DNA from: Meghimatium bilineatum
Lineage: Eukaryota > Mollusca > Gastropoda > Stylommatophora > Philomycidae
DNA length: 64,000 nucleotides
Assembly: GCA_034231615.1 (NCBI GenBank)
Contig: CM067298.1
Span: forward strand, 62,960,387-63,024,386
Direction of reading: 5' to 3'
Each line of letters opens with the position of its first letter. Within the stretch, counting starts at the first letter, position 1. The position numbers and the translations under genes were made by a program. Below the pieces are notes generated by a model. The model worked only from the letters and a program-made list of their open reading frames with translations, did not search any database and had not been told where the DNA came from. Below, one piece after another: positions 36,581-51,933 of the stretch.

Positions 36581-38718
36581 CCGTATCTTGTTTATTATTA
36601 GACATATTTTTTATTTCCTTTTTCAAACTATTCAACACATCTCATAAATGTATCTAGTTTATCATTAGAAATATATTTTCTGATTTTCAATCTGTAAAAC
36701 ATCTCATAAATGTATCTACCGGTAGAGTATCACTAGAAATATATTTTTTGATTTTCATTTTCAAACTTTTCAACACATTTCATAAATGTATATAGTTTAT
36801 CATTAGAAATATATTTTTTAATTTTATTTTTCAATCTTTTCAACACTTCTCATAAATGTATCTACCGGTAGATTATCACTAGAAATATATCTTTTCATTT
36901 TCTTTTTCAAACTTTTCAACGCATTTCATAAATGTATATAGTTTATCATTAGAAATATTTTTTTAAAATTTTCTTGTTGAAACTTTTCAACACATTTCAT
37001 AAATGTATTTAATTTATCATTAGAAAAATATTTCTTTGATTTTGAAACTTTTCAACACATTTCAGCAATGTATCTAGTTTATCATTAGAAATATATTTTT
37101 TTATTTTCTTTTTCAAACTTTTCAACACATCTCATAAATGTATCTACCGGTAGTTTATCATTAGAAATACATTTTTTAATTTTCTTTTTCAAACTTTTCA
37201 ACACATCTCATAAATGTATCTACCGGTAGATTATCACTAGAAATATATCTTTTCATTTTCTTTCTCAAACTTTTCAACACATTTCATGAATGTATATAGT
37301 TTATCATTAGAAATATATTTTTTTAATTTTCTTGTTCAAACTTTTCAACATATTTCATAAATGTATCTAGTTTATCATTAGAAATATATTGTTTTGATTT
37401 TCAAACTTTTCAACACATTTCATAAATGTATCTAGTTTATCATTAGAAATATATTTTCTTTAAATTTCAAACTTTTCAACACATTTCATAAATGTATGTA
37501 GTTTATCACTAGAAATATATCTTTTCACTTTCTTTTTCAAACTTTTCAACACTTCTCATAAATGTATGTAGTTTATCATTAGAAATATTTTTTTTAATTT
37601 TCTTTTTCAAACTATTCAACACATCTCATAAATGTATCTAGTTTATCATTAGAAATATATTTTTTTGATTTTCAAACTGTTCAACACATCTCATAAATGT
37701 ATCTACCGGTAGATTACCATTAAAAATATATTTTTAAATTTTCTTTTTCAATCTTTTCAACACATCTCATAAATGTATCTACCGGCAGATTATCACTAGA
37801 AATATATCTTTTCATTTTCTTTTTCAAACTTTTCAACACATTTCATAAATGTATATAGTTTATCATTAGAAATATTTTTTTAAAATTTTCTTGTTGAAAC
37901 TTTTCAACACATTTCATAAATGTATTTAATTTATCATTAGAAAAATATTTCTTTGATTTTGAAACTTTTCAACACATTTCAGCAATGTATCTAGTTTATC
38001 ATTAGAAATATATTTTTTAATTTTCTTTTTCAAACTTTTTAACACATCTCATAAATGTATCTACCGGTAGTTTATCATTAGAAATATATTTTTTTATTAT
38101 CTTTTTCAATCTTTTCAACACTTCTTATAAATGTATCTACCGGTAGTTTATCATTAGAAATATATTTTTTTATTTTTTTTTTCAAACTTTTCAACACATC
38201 TCAGAAATGTATCTACCAGTAGTTTATCATTAGAAATATATTTTTTTATTTTCTTTTTCAAACTTTTCAACACTTCTCATAAATGTATCTACCAGTAGTT
38301 TATCATTAGAAATATATTATTTTATTTTCTTTTTCAAACTTTTCAACACTTCTCATAAATGTATCTACCAGTAGTTTATCATTAGAAATATATTTTTTTA
38401 TTTTCTTTTTCAAACTTTTCAACACATCTCATAAATGTATCTACCGGTAGTTTATCATTAGAAATAAATTTTTTTATTATCTTTTTCAATCTTTTCAACA
38501 CATTTAATGAATGTATATAGTTTATCATTAGAAATATTTTTTTTTTATTTTCAAACTTTTCAACACATTTCATAAGTGTATATAGTTTATCAATAGAAAT
38601 TAATTTTTTTAGTTTTCTTTTTGAAACTTTTCAACACATTTCATAAATCTATCTAGTTTTTATCATTAGAAATATATTTTTTTGATTTTGAAACTTTTCA
38701 ACACATTTAATAAATGTA
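36581..38718 (+). repeat. Block E unit 4, 2138 bp
   Basis: Same marker. It lacks the ATCTTCCGGTAG section of units 2 and 3 and ends with monomers matching the end of unit 1 (AACACATTTAATGAATG near 38497, as near 30682). Confidence 0.8.
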
Positions 38719-41565
38719 CCGTATCTTGTTTATTATTAGACATATTTTTTATTTCCTTTTTCAAACTATTCAACACATCTCATAAATGTATCTAGTTTAT
38801 CATTAGAAATATATTTTCTGATTTTCAATCTGTAAAACATCTCATAAATGTATCTACCGGTAGAGTATCACTAGAAATATATTTTTTGATTTTCATTTTC
38901 AAACTTTTCAACACATTTCATAAATGTATATAGTTTATCATTAGAAATATATTTTTTTATTTTATTTTTCAATCTTTTCAACACTTCTCATAAATGTATC
39001 TACCGGTAGATTATCACTAGAAATATATCTTTTCATTTTCTTTTTCAAACTTTTCAACGCATTTCATAAATGTATATAGTTTATCATTAGAAATATTTTT
39101 TTTTAATTTTCAAATTTTTCAACACATTTCATAAGTGTATATAGTGTACCAATAGAAATTTATTTTTTGATTTCCTTTTTCACACTATTCAACACATCTC
39201 ATAAATGTATCTAGTTTATCATTAGAAATATTTTTTTTGATTTTTAAACAGTTCAACACATCTCATAAATGTATCTACCGGTAGTTTACCATAAAAAATA
39301 TATTTTTAAATTTTCTTTTTCAATCATTTCAACACATCTCATAAATGTATCTACCGGCAGATTATCACTAGAAATATATCTTTTCATTTTCTTTTTTAAA
39401 CTTTTCAACACATTTCATAAATGTATATAGTTTATCATTAGAAATATTTTTTTAAAATTTTCTTGTTGAAACTTTTCAACACATTTCATAAATGTATGTA
39501 ATTTATCATTAGAAAAATATTTCTTTGATTTTGAAACTTTTCAACACATTTCAGCAATGTATCTAGTTTATCATTAGAAATATATTTTTTTATTTTCTTT
39601 TTCAAACTTTTCAACACATCTCATAAATGTATCTACCGGTAGTTTATCATTAGAAATACATTTTTTAATTTTCTTTTTCAAACTTTTCAACACATCTCAT
39701 AAATGTATCTACCGGTAGATTATCACTAGAAATATATCTTTTCATTTTCTTTTTTAAACTTTTCAACACATTTCATAAATGTATATAGTTTATCATTAGA
39801 AATATTTTTTTAAAATTTTCTTGTTGAAACTTTTCAACACATTTCATAAATGTATTTAATTTATCATTAGAAAAATATTTCTTTGATTTTGAAACTTTTC
39901 AACACATTTCAGCAATGTATCTAGTTTATCATTAGAAATATATTTTTTTATTTTCTTTTTCAAACTTTTCAACACATCTCATAAATGTATCTACCGGTAG
40001 TTTATCATTAGAAATACATTTTTTAATTTTCTTTTTCAAACTTTTCAACACATCTCATAAATGTATCTACCGGTAGATTATCACTAGAAATATATCTTTT
40101 CATTTTCTTTCTCAAACTTTTCAACACATTTCATGAATGTATATAGTTTATCATTAGAAATATATTTTTTTAATTTTCTTGTTCAAACTTTTCAACATAT
40201 TTCATAAATGTATCTAGTTTATCATTAGAAATATATTGTTTTGATTTTCAAACTTTTCAACACATTTCATAAATGTATCTAGTTTATCATTAGAAATATA
40301 TTTTCTTTAAATTTCAAACTTTTCAACACATTTCATAAATGTATGTAGTTTATCACTAGAAATATATCTTTTCACTTTCTTTTTCAAACTTTTCAACACT
40401 TCTCATAAATGTATGTAGTTTATCATTAGAAATATTTTTTTTAATTTTCTTTTTCAAACTATTCAACACATCTCATAAATGTATCTAGTTTATCATTAGA
40501 AATATATTTTTTTGATTTTCAAACTGTTCAACACATCTCATAAATGTATCTACCGGTAGTTTACCATTAAAAATATATTTTTAAATTTTCTTTTTCAATC
40601 TTTTCAACACATCTCATAAATGTATCTACCGGCAGATTATCACTAGAAATATATCTTTTCATTTTCTTTTTCAAACTTTTCAACACATTTCATAAATGTA
40701 TATAGTTTATCATTAGAAATATTTTTTTTAAATTTTCTTGTTGAAACTTTTCAACACATTTCATAAATGTATTTAATTTATCATTAGAAAAATATTTCTT
40801 TGATTTTGAAACTTTTCAACACATTTCAGCAATGTATCTAGTTTATCATTAGAAATATATTTTTTAATTTTCTTTTTCAAACTTTTTAACACATCTCATA
40901 AATGAATCTACCGGTAGTTTATCATTAGAAATATATTTTTTTATTATCTTTTTCAATCTTTTCAACACTTCTTATAAATGTATCTACCGGTAGTTTATCA
41001 TTAGAAATATATTTTTTTATTTTTTTTTCCAAACTTTTCAACACATCTCAGAAATGTATCTACCAGTAGTTTATCATTAGAAATATATTTTTTTATTTTC
41101 TTTTTCAAACTTTTCAACACTTCTCATAAATGTATCGACCAGTAGTTTATCATTAGAAATATATTATTTTATTTTCTTTTTCAAACTTTTCAACACTTCT
41201 CATAAATGTATCTACCAGTAGTTTATCATTAGAAATATATTTTTTTATTTTCTTTTTCAAACTTTTCAACACATCTCATAAATGTATCTACCGGTAGTTT
41301 ATCATTAGAAATAAATTTTTTAATTATCTTTTTCAATCTTTTCAACACATTTCATGAATGTATATAGTTTATCATTAGAAATATTTTTTTTTTATTTTCA
41401 AACTTTTCAACACATTTCATAAGTGTATATAGTTTATCAATAGAAATTAATTTTTTTAATTTTCTTTTTGAAACTTTTCAACACATTTCATAAATCTATC
41501 TAGTTTTTATCATTAGAAATATATTTTTTTGATTTTGAAACTTTTCAACACATTTCATAAATGTA
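38719..41565 (+). repeat. Block E unit 5, 2847 bp
   Basis: Same marker at its start. It is enlarged by a 359-bp internal tandem duplication (39360-40078) and by a monomer near 41040 that begins TTTTTTTTCCAAAC. Confidence 0.8.
39360..40078 (+). repeat. 359-bp local tandem duplication
   Basis: The run starting CTTTTTTAAAC at 39391 recurs at 39750. A visible difference is TGTATGTAAT (39495-39504) against TGTATTTAAT in the second copy. It spans about five monomers and looks like a very recent slippage or exchange event inside one unit. Confidence 0.7.
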
Positions 41566-44500
41566 CCGTATCTTGTTTATTATTAGACATATTTTTTATT
41601 TCCTTTTTCAAACTATTCAACACATCTCATAAATGTATCTAGTTTATCATTAGAAATATATTTTTTGATTTTCAATCTGTAAAACATCTCATAAATGTAT
41701 CTACCGGTAGAGTATCACTAGAAATATATTTTTTCATTTTCATTTTCAAACTTTTCAACACATTTCATAAATGTATATAGTTTATCATTAGAAATATATT
41801 TTTTTATTTTCTTTTTCAATCTTTTCAACACTTCTCATAAATGTATCTACCGGTAGATTATCACTAGAAATATATCTTTTCATTTTCTTTTTCAAACTTT
41901 TCAACGCATTTCATAAATGTATATAGTTTATCATTAGAAATATTTTTTTTTAATTTTCAAATTTTTCAACACATTTCATAAGTGTATATAGTGTACCAAT
42001 AGAAATTTATTTTTTGATTTCCTTTTTCACACTATTCAACACATCTCATAAATGTATCTAGTTTATCATTAGAAATATTTTTTTTGATTTTTAAACTGTT
42101 CAACACATCTCATAAATGTATCTACCGGTAGTTTACCATTAAAAATATATTTTTAAATTTTCTTTTTCAATCATTTCAACACATCTCATAAATGTATCTA
42201 CCGGCAGATTATCACTAGAAATATATCTTTTCATTTTCTTTTTCAAACTTTTCAACACATTTCATAAATGTATATAGTTTATCATTAGAAATATTTTTTT
42301 AAAATTTTCTTGTTGAAACTTTTCAACACATTTCATAAATGTATTTAATTTATCATTAGAAATATATTTCTTTGATTTTGAAACTTTTCAACACATTTCA
42401 GCAATGTATCTAGTTTATCATTAGAAATATATTTTTTTATTTTCTTTTTCAAACTTTTCAACACATCTCATAAATGTATCTACCGGTAGTTTATCATTAG
42501 AAATACATTTTTTTATTTTCTTTTTCAAACTTTTCAACACATCTCATAAATGTATCTACCAGTAGATTATCACTAGAAATATATCTTTTCATTTTCTTTC
42601 TCAAACTTTTCAACACATTTCATGAATGTATATAGTTTATCATTAGAAATATATTTTTTTAATTTTCTTGTTCAAACTTTTCAACATATTTCATAAATGT
42701 ATCTAGTTTATCATTAGAAATATATTGTTTTGATTTTCAAACTTTTCAACACATTTCATAAATGTATCTAGTTTATCATTAGAAATATATTTTCTTTAAA
42801 TTTCAAACTTTTCAACACATTTCATAAATGTATGTAGTTTATCACTAGAAATATATCTTTTCACTTTCTTTTTCAAACTTTTCAACACTTCTCATAAATG
42901 TATGTAGTTTATCATTAGAAATATTTTTTTTAATTTTCTTTTTCAAACTATTCAACACATCTCATAAATGTATCTAGTTTATCATTAGAAATATATTTTT
43001 TTGATTTTCAAACTGTTCAACACATCTCATAAATGTATCTACCGGTAGTTTACCATTAAAAATATATTTTTAAATTTTCTTTTTCAATCTTTTCATCACA
43101 TCTCATAAATGTATCTACCGGCAGATTATCACTAGAAATATATCTTTTCATTTTCTTTTTCAAACTTTTCAACACATTTCATAAATGTATATAGTTTATC
43201 ATTAGAAATATTTTTTTAAAATTTTCTTGTTGAAACTTTTCAACACATTTCATAAATGTATTTAATTTATCATTAGAAAAATATTTCTTTGATTTTGAAA
43301 CTTTTCAACACATTTCAGCAATGTATCTAGTTTATCATTAGAAATATATTTTTTTATTTTCTTTTTCAAACTTTTTAACACATCTCATAAATGTATCTAC
43401 CGGTAGTTTATCATTAGAAATATATTTTTTTATTATCTTTTTCAATCATTTCAACACATCTCATAAATGTATCTACCGGCAGATTATCACTAGAAATATA
43501 TCTTTTCATTTTCTTTTTCAAACTTTTCAACACATTTCATAAATGTATATAGTTTATCATTAGAAATATTTTTTTTAAATTTTCTTGTTGAAACTTTTCA
43601 ACACATTTCATAAATGTATTTAATTTATCATTAGAAAAATATTTCTTTGATTTTGAAACTTTTCAACACATTTCAGCAATGTATCTAGTTTATCATTAGA
43701 AATATATTTTTTTATTTTCTTTTTCAAACTTTTCAACACATCTCATAAATGTATCTACCGGTAGTTTATCATTAGAAATACATTTTTTTATTTTCTTTTT
43801 CAAACTTTTCAACACATCTCATAAATGTATCTACCAGTAGATTATCACTAGAAATATATCTTTTCATTTTCTTTCTCAAACTTTTCAACACATTTCATGA
43901 ATGTATATAGTTTATCATTAGAAATATATTTTTTTAATTTTCTTGTTCAAACTTTTCAACATATTTCATAAATGTATCTAGTTTATCATTAGAAATATAT
44001 TGTTTTGATTTTCAAACTTTTCAACACATTTCATAAATGTATCTAGTTTATCATTAGAAATATATTTTCTTTAAATTTCAAACTTTTCAACACATTTCAT
44101 AAATGTATGTAGTTTATCACTAGAAATATTTCTTTTCACTTTCTTTTTCAAACTTTTCAACACTTCTCATAAATGTATGTAGTTTATCATTAGAAATATT
44201 TTTTTTAATTTTCTTTTTCAAACTATTCAACACATCTCATAAATGTATCTAGTTTATCATTAGAAATATATTTTTTTGATTTTCATACTGTTCAACACAT
44301 CTCATAAATGTATCTACCGGTAGTTTACCATTAAAAATATATTTTTAAATTTTCTTTTTCAATCTTTTCAACACATCTCATAAATGTATCTACCGGCAGA
44401 TTATCACTAGAAATATATCTTTTCATTTTCTTTTTCAAACTTTTCAACACATTTCATAAATGTATATAGTTTATCATTAGAAATATTTTTTTTAAATTTT

Positions 44501-45872
44501 CTTGTTGAAACTTTTCAACACATTTCATAAATGTATTTAATTTATCATTAGAAAAATATTTCTTTGATTTTGAAACTTTTCAACACATTTCAGCAATGTA
44601 TCTAGTTTATCATTAGAAATATATTTTTTTATTTTCTTTTTCAAACTTTTTAACACATCTCATAAATGTATCTACCGGTAGTTTATCATTAGAAATATAT
44701 TTTTTTATTATCTTTTTCAATCTTTTCAACACTTCTTATAAATGTATCTACCGGTAGATTATCACTAGAAATATATTTTTTTTATTTTCTTTTTCAAACT
44801 TTTCAACACATCTCATAAATGTATCTACCGGTAGTTTATCATTAGAAATACATTTTTTTATTTTCTTTTTCAAACTTTTCAACACATCTCATAAATGTAT
44901 CTACCAGTAGATTATCACTAGAAATATATCTTTTCATTTTCTTTCTCAAACTTTTCAACACATTTCATGAATGTATATAGTTTATCATTAGAAATATATT
45001 TTTTTAATTTTCTTGTTCAAACTTTTCAACATATTTCATAAATGTATCTAGTTTATCATTAGAAATATATTGTTTTGATTTTCAAACTTTTCAACACATT
45101 TCATAAATGTATCTAGTTTATCATTAGAAATATATTTTCTTTAAATTTCAAACTTTTCAACACATTTCATAAATGTATGTAGTTTATCACTAGAAATATA
45201 TCTTTTCACTTTCTTTTTCAAACTTTTCAACACTTCTCATAAATGTATGTAGTTTATCATTAGAAATATTTTTTTTAATTTTCTTTTTCAAACTATTCAA
45301 CACATCTCATAAATGTATCTAGTTTATCATTAGAAATATATTTTTTTGATTTTCAAACTGTTCAACACATCTCATAAATGTATCTACCGGTAGTTTACCA
45401 TTAAAAATATATTTTTAAATTTTCTTTTTCAATCTTTTCAACACATCTCATAAATGTATCTACCGGCAGATTATCACTAGAAATATATCTTTTCATTTTC
45501 TTTTTCAAACTTTTCAACACATTTCATAAATGTATATAGTTTATCATTAGAAATATTTTTTTTAAATTTTCTTGTTGAAACTTTTCAACACATTTCATAA
45601 ATGTATTTAATTTATCATTAGAAACATATTTAGTTGATTTTGAAACTTTTCAACACATTTCATAAATGTATCTAGTTTATCATTAGAAATATATTTTCTT
45701 TAAATTTCAAACTTTTCAACACATTTCATAAATGTATGTAGTTTATCACTAGAAATATATCTTTTCACTTTCTTTTTCAAACTTTTCAACACATTTCATA
45801 AATGTATATTGTTTATCATTAGAAATATTTTTTTTTTATTTTCTTGTTCAAACTTTTCAACACATTTCATAA
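41566..45872 (+). repeat. Block E unit 6 and end of block E
   Basis: The marker is present at 41566, but here it is preceded by CATTTCATAAATG, not by the TTTAATAAATG of the other five copies. Inside, the TATATTGTTTTG monomer recurs at 42721, 43996 and 45066 (steps 1275 and 1070), so a shorter unit has been amplified. At about 45621 the E-type GAAAAATATTTCTTTG monomer is replaced by F-type GAAACATATTTAGTTG, the junction with block F. Confidence 0.75.
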
Positions 45873-48800
45873 ATGTATATAGTTTATCAGAAGAAATATA
45901 TTTTTTTATTTTCTTTTTCAATCTTTTCAACACTTCTCATAAATGTATCTACTGGTAGATTATCACTAGAAATATATCTTTTCATTTTCTTTTTCAAAAT
46001 TTTCATAAATGTATATAGTTTATCATTAGAAATATTTTTTTTTATTTTCAAGCTTATCAACACATTTCATAAGTGTATATAGTTTATCATTAGAAATGTA
46101 TTGTTTTATTTTCAAACTTTTCAACACATTTCATAAGTGTATATAGTTTATCAATAGAAATTAATTTTTTAATTTTCTTTTTGAAATTTTCAACACATTT
46201 CATAAATCTATCTAGTTTTTATCATTAGAAATATATTTTTTTGATTTTGAAACTTTTCAACACATTTCATAAATGTATCTTGTTTATTATTAGACATATA
46301 TTTTTTATTTCCTTTTTCAAACTATTCAACACATCTCATAAATGTATCTAGTTTATCATTAGAAATATATTTTTTGATTTTCAATCTGTAACACATCTCA
46401 TAAATGTATCTACCGGTAGAGTATCACTAGAAATATATTTTTTGATTTTAATTTTCAAACTTTTCAACACATTTCATAAATGTATATAGTTTATCACTAG
46501 AAATATATTTTTTGATTTTCTTTTCCAAACTTTTCAACACATTTCATAAATGTATCTAGTTTATCATTAGAAATGTATTTTTTGATTTTCAAACTTTTCA
46601 ACACATATCATAAGTGTATATAGTGTATCAATAGAAATTTATTTTTTGATTTTCTTTTTCAAACTTTTCAAGACATTTCATAAATGTATCTTGTTTATTA
46701 TTATACATATATTTTTTATTTCCTTTTTCAAACTTTTCAACACATTTCATAAATGTATATAGTTTATCATTAGAAATATGTTTTTTAAATTTTCTTGTTC
46801 AAACTTTTCAACATATTTCATAAATGAATATAGTTTATCATTAGAAATATATTTTTTTACTTTCTTGTTCAAACTTTTCAACATATTTCATAAATGTATA
46901 TAGTTTATCACTAGAAATATATTTTTTGATTTTCTTTTTCAAACTTTTCAACACATCTCATAAATGTATCTACAGGTAGTTTATCATTAGAAATATATTT
47001 TTTTATTATCTTTTTCAATCTTTTCAACACTTCTCATAAATGTATCTACCGGTAGATTATTACTAGAAATATATTTTTTTATTTTCTTTTTCAAACTTTT
47101 CAACACATTTCATAAATGTATATAGTTTATCATTAGAAATATTTTTTTTTTATTTTCTTTTTCAAACTTTTCAGCACATTTCATAAATGTATCTAGTTTA
47201 TCATTAGAAATATATTTTTTTAATTTTCTTGTTCAAACTTTTCAACATATTTCATAAATGTATCTAGTTTATCATTAGAAATATATTGTTTTGATTTTCA
47301 AACTTTTCAACACATTTCATAAATGTATCTAGTTTATCATTAGAAATATATTTTCTTTAAATTTCAAACTTTTCAACACATTTCATAAATGTATGTAGTT
47401 TATCACTAGAAATATATCTTTTCACTTTCTTTTTCAAACTTTTCAACACTTCTCATAAATGTATGTAGTTTATCATTAGAAATATTTTTTTTAATTTTCT
47501 TTTTCAAACTATTCAACACATCTCATAAATGTATCTAGTTTATCATTAGAAATATATTTTTTTGATTTTCAAACTGTTCAACACATCTCATAAATGTATC
47601 TACCGGTAGTTTACCATTAAAAATATATTTTTAAATTTTCTTTTTCAATCTTTTCAACACATCTCATAAATGTATCTACCGGCAGATTATCACTAGAAAT
47701 ATATCTTTTCATTTTCTTTTTCAAACTTTTCAACACATTTCATAAATGTATATAGTTTATCATTAGAAATATTTTTTTTTAATTTTCTTGTTGAAACTTT
47801 TCAACACATTTCATAAATGTATTTAATTTATCATTAGAAAAATATTTCTTTGATTTTGAAACTTTTCAACACATTTCAGCAATGTATCTAGTTTATCATT
47901 AGAAATATATTTTTTTATTTTCTTTTTCAAACTTTTTAACACATCTCATAAATGTATCTACCGGTAGTTTATCATTAGAAATATATTTTTTTTATTATCT
48001 TTTTCAATCTTTTCAACACTTCTTATAAATGTATCTACCGGTAGATTATAACTAGAAATATATTTTTTTTATTTTCTTTTTCAAACTTTTCAACACATTT
48101 CATAAATGTATATAGTTTATCATTAGAAATATTTTTTTTTTATTTTCTTTTTCAAACTTTTCAACACATTTCATAAATGTATGTAGTTTATCACTAGAAA
48201 TATATCTTTTCACTTTCTTTTTCAAACTTTTCAACACTTCTCATAAATGTATGTAGTTTATCATTAGAAATATTTTTTTTAATTTTCTTTTTCAAACTAA
48301 TCAACACATCTCTTAAATGTATCTAGTTTATCATTAGAAATATATTTTTTTGATTTTCAAACTGTTCAACACATCTCATAAATGTATCTACCGGTAGTTT
48401 ACCATTAAAAATATATTTTTAAATTTTCTTTTTCAATCTTTTCAACACATCTCATAAATGTATCTACCGGCAGATTATCACTAGAAATATATCTTTTCAT
48501 TTTCTTTTTCAAACTTTTCAACACATTTCATAAATGTATATAGTTTATCATTAGAAATATTTTTTTTAAATTTTCTTGTTGAAACTTTTCAACACATTTC
48601 ATAAATGTATTTAATTTATCATTAGAAACATATTTAGTTGATTTTGAAACTTTTCAACACATTTCATAAATGTATCTAGTTTATCATTAGAAATATATTT
48701 TCTTTAAATTTCAAACTTTTCAACACATTTCATAAATGTATGTAGTTTATCACTAGAAATATATCTTTTCACTTTCTTTTTCAAACTTTTCAACACATTT

Positions 48801-48877
48801 CATAAATGTATATTGTTTATCATTAGAAATATTTTTTTTTTTATTTTCTTGTTCAAACTTTTCAACACATTTCATAA
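45873..48877 (+). repeat. Block F unit 1, 3005 bp, chimeric
   Basis: Block F units are marked by TTTATCAGAAGAAATATAT, which also opens a 69-residue plus-strand by-product frame each time. This unit is F-type up to about 47200, then E-type (GAAAAATATTTCTTTG, CTACCGGCAG) up to about 48620, then F-type again. It records a duplication across the E/F boundary. Confidence 0.78.
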
Positions 48878-51800
48878 ATGTATATAGTTTATCAGAAGAA
48901 ATATATTTTTTTATTTTCTTTTTCAATCTTTTCAACACTTCTCATAAATGTATCTACTGGTAGATTATCACTAGAAATATATCTTTTCATTTTCTTTTTC
49001 AAAATTTTCATAAATGTATATAGTTTATCATTAGAAATATTTTTTTTTATTTTCAAGCTTATCAACACATTTCATAAGTGTATATAGTTTATCATTAGAA
49101 ATGTATTGTTTTATTTTCAAACTTTTCAACACATTTCATAAGTGTATATAGTTTATCAATAGAAATTAATTTTTTAATTTTCTTTTTGAAATTTTCAACA
49201 CATTTCATAAATCTATCTAGTTTTTATCATTAGAAATATATTTTTTTGATTTTGAAACTTTTCAACACATTTCATAAATGTATCTTGTTTATTATTAGAC
49301 ATATATTTTTTATTTCCTTTTTCAAACTATTCAACACATCTCATAAATGTATCTAGTTTATCATTAGAAATATATTTTTTGATTTTCAATCTGTAACACA
49401 TCTCATAAATGTATCTACCGGTAGAGTATCACTAGAAATATATTTTTTGATTTTAATTTTCAAACTTTTCAACACATTTCATAAATGTATATAGTTTATC
49501 ACTAGAAATATATTTTTTGATTTTCTTTTCCAAACTTTTCAACACATTTCATAAATGTATCTAGTTTATCATTAGAAATGTATTTTTTGATTTTCAAACT
49601 TTTCAACACATATCATAAGTGTATATAGTGTATCAATAGAAATTTATTTTTTGATTTTCTTTTTCAAACTTTTCAAGACATTTCATAAATGTATCTTGTT
49701 TATTATTATACATATATTTTTTATTTCCTTTTTCAAACTTTTCAACACATTTCATAAATGTATATAGTTTATCATTAGAAATATGTTTTTTAAATTTTCT
49801 TGTTCAAACTTTTCAACATATTTCATAAATGAATATAGTTTATCATTAGAAATATATTTTTTTACTTTCTTGTTCAAACTTTTCAACATATTTCATAAAT
49901 GTATATAGTTTATCACTAGAAATATATTTTTTGATTTTCTTTTTCAAACTTTTCAACACATCTCATAAATGTATCTACAGGTAGTTTATCATTAGAAATA
50001 TATTTTTTTATTATCTTTTTCAATCTTTTCAACACTTCTCATAAATGTATCTACCGGTAGATTATTACTAGAAATATATTTTTTTATTTTCTTTTTCAAA
50101 CTTTTCAACACATTTCATAAATGTATATAGTTTATCATTAGAAATATTTTTTTTTTATTTTCTTTTTCAAACTTTTCAGCACATTTCATAAATGTATCTA
50201 GTTTATCAATAGAAATTTATTTTTTGATTTTCTTTTTCAAACTTTTCAAGACATTTCATAAATGTATCTTGTTTATATTATACATATATTTTTTATTTCC
50301 TTTTTTTTTCAAACTATTCAACACATCTCATAAATGTATCTAGTTTATCATTAGAAATATATTTTTTGATTTTCAATCTGTTCAACACATCTCATAAATG
50401 TATCTACCGGTAGAGTATCAATAGAAATAAATTTTTTGATTTTCATTTTCAAACTTTTCAACACATTTCATAAATGTATATAGTTTATCATTATAAATTT
50501 TTTTTTTTGATTTTCAAACTTTTCAACACATTTCATAAGTGTATATAGTTTATCAATAGAAATGTATTTTTTGATTTTCTTTGTGAAATTTTTCAACACA
50601 TTTCATAAATGTATCTAGATTTTATCATTAGAAACATATTTAGTTGATTTTGAAACTTTTCAACACATTTCATAAATGTATCTAGTTTATCATTAGAAAT
50701 ATATTTTCTTTAAATTTCAAACTTTTCAACACATTTCATAAATGTATGTAGTTTATCACTAGAAATATATCTTTTCACTTTCTTTTTCAAACTTTTCAAC
50801 ACATTTCATAAATGTATATAGTTTATCATTAGAAATATTTTTTTTTAATTTTCTGGTTCAAACTTTTCAACATATTTCATAAATGAATATAGTTTATCAT
50901 TAGAAATATATTTTTTTACTTTCTTGTTCAAACTTTTCAACATATTTCATAAATGTATATAGTTTATCACTAGAAATATATTTTTTGATTTTCTTTTTCA
51001 AACTTTTCAACACATCTCATAAATGTATCTACAGGTAGTTTATCATTAGAAATATATTTTTTTATTATCTTTTTCAATCTTTTCAACACTTCTTATAAAT
51101 GTATCTACCGGTAGATTATCACTAGAAATATATTTTTTATTTTCTTTTTCAAACTTTTCAACACATTTCATAAATGTATATAGTTTATCATTAGAAATAT
51201 TTTTTTTTATTTTCTTTTTCAAACTTTTCAGCACATTTCATAAATGTATCTAGTTTATCAATAGAAATTTATTTTTTGATTTTCTTTTTCAAACTTTTCA
51301 AGACATTTCATAAATGTATCTTGTTTATTATTATACATATATTTTGTATTTCCTTTTTTTTCAAACTATTCAACACATCTCATAAATGTATCTAGTTTAT
51401 CATTAGAAATATATTTTTTGATTTTCAATCTGTTCAACACATCTCATAAATGTATCTACCGGTAGAGTATCAATAGAAATAAATTTTTTGATTTTCATTT
51501 TCAAACTTTTCAACACATTTCATAAATGTATATAGTTCATCATTATAAATTTTTTTTTTGATTTTCAAACTTTTCAACACATTTCATAAGTGTATATAGT
51601 TTATCAATAGAAATGTATTTTTTGATTTTCTTTGTGAAATTTTTCAACACATTTCATAAATGTATCTAGATTTTATCATTAGAAACATATTTAGTTGATT
51701 TTGAAACTTTTCAACACATTTCATAAATGTATCTAGTTTATCATTAGAAATATATTTTCTTTAAATTTCAAACTTTTCAACACATTTCATAAATGTATGT

Positions 51801-51933
51801 AGTTTATCACTAGAAATATATCTTTTCACTTTCTTTTTCAAACTTTTCAACACATTTCATAAATGTATATTGTTTATCATTAGAAATATTTTTTTTTTAT
51901 TTTCTTGTTCAAACTTTTCAACACATTTCATAA
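48878..51933 (+). repeat. Block F unit 2, 3056 bp
   Basis: Follows unit 1 base for base at a shift of about 3005 until about 50205, then leaves it and continues with F-type monomers. It includes an expanded T-run near 50300 and the ATTTTGTATT variant at 51341, which is shared with 62505. Confidence 0.78.
50631..51681 (+). repeat. ~1051-bp higher-order subunit, copy a
   Basis: Bounded by GAAACATATTTAGTTG at 50631 and at 51682. About 15 monomers long. The same spacing occurs at 53882-54933 and 61796-62846. Confidence 0.75.

Noticed and set aside
45873-46082. The 69-residue plus-strand frame present seven times in block F as a conserved small gene
   Set aside because: Hydrophobic F/I/S/L-rich translation of T-rich satellite. 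The copies are near-identical because the higher-order unit was duplicated, and no start context or domain supports a gene.
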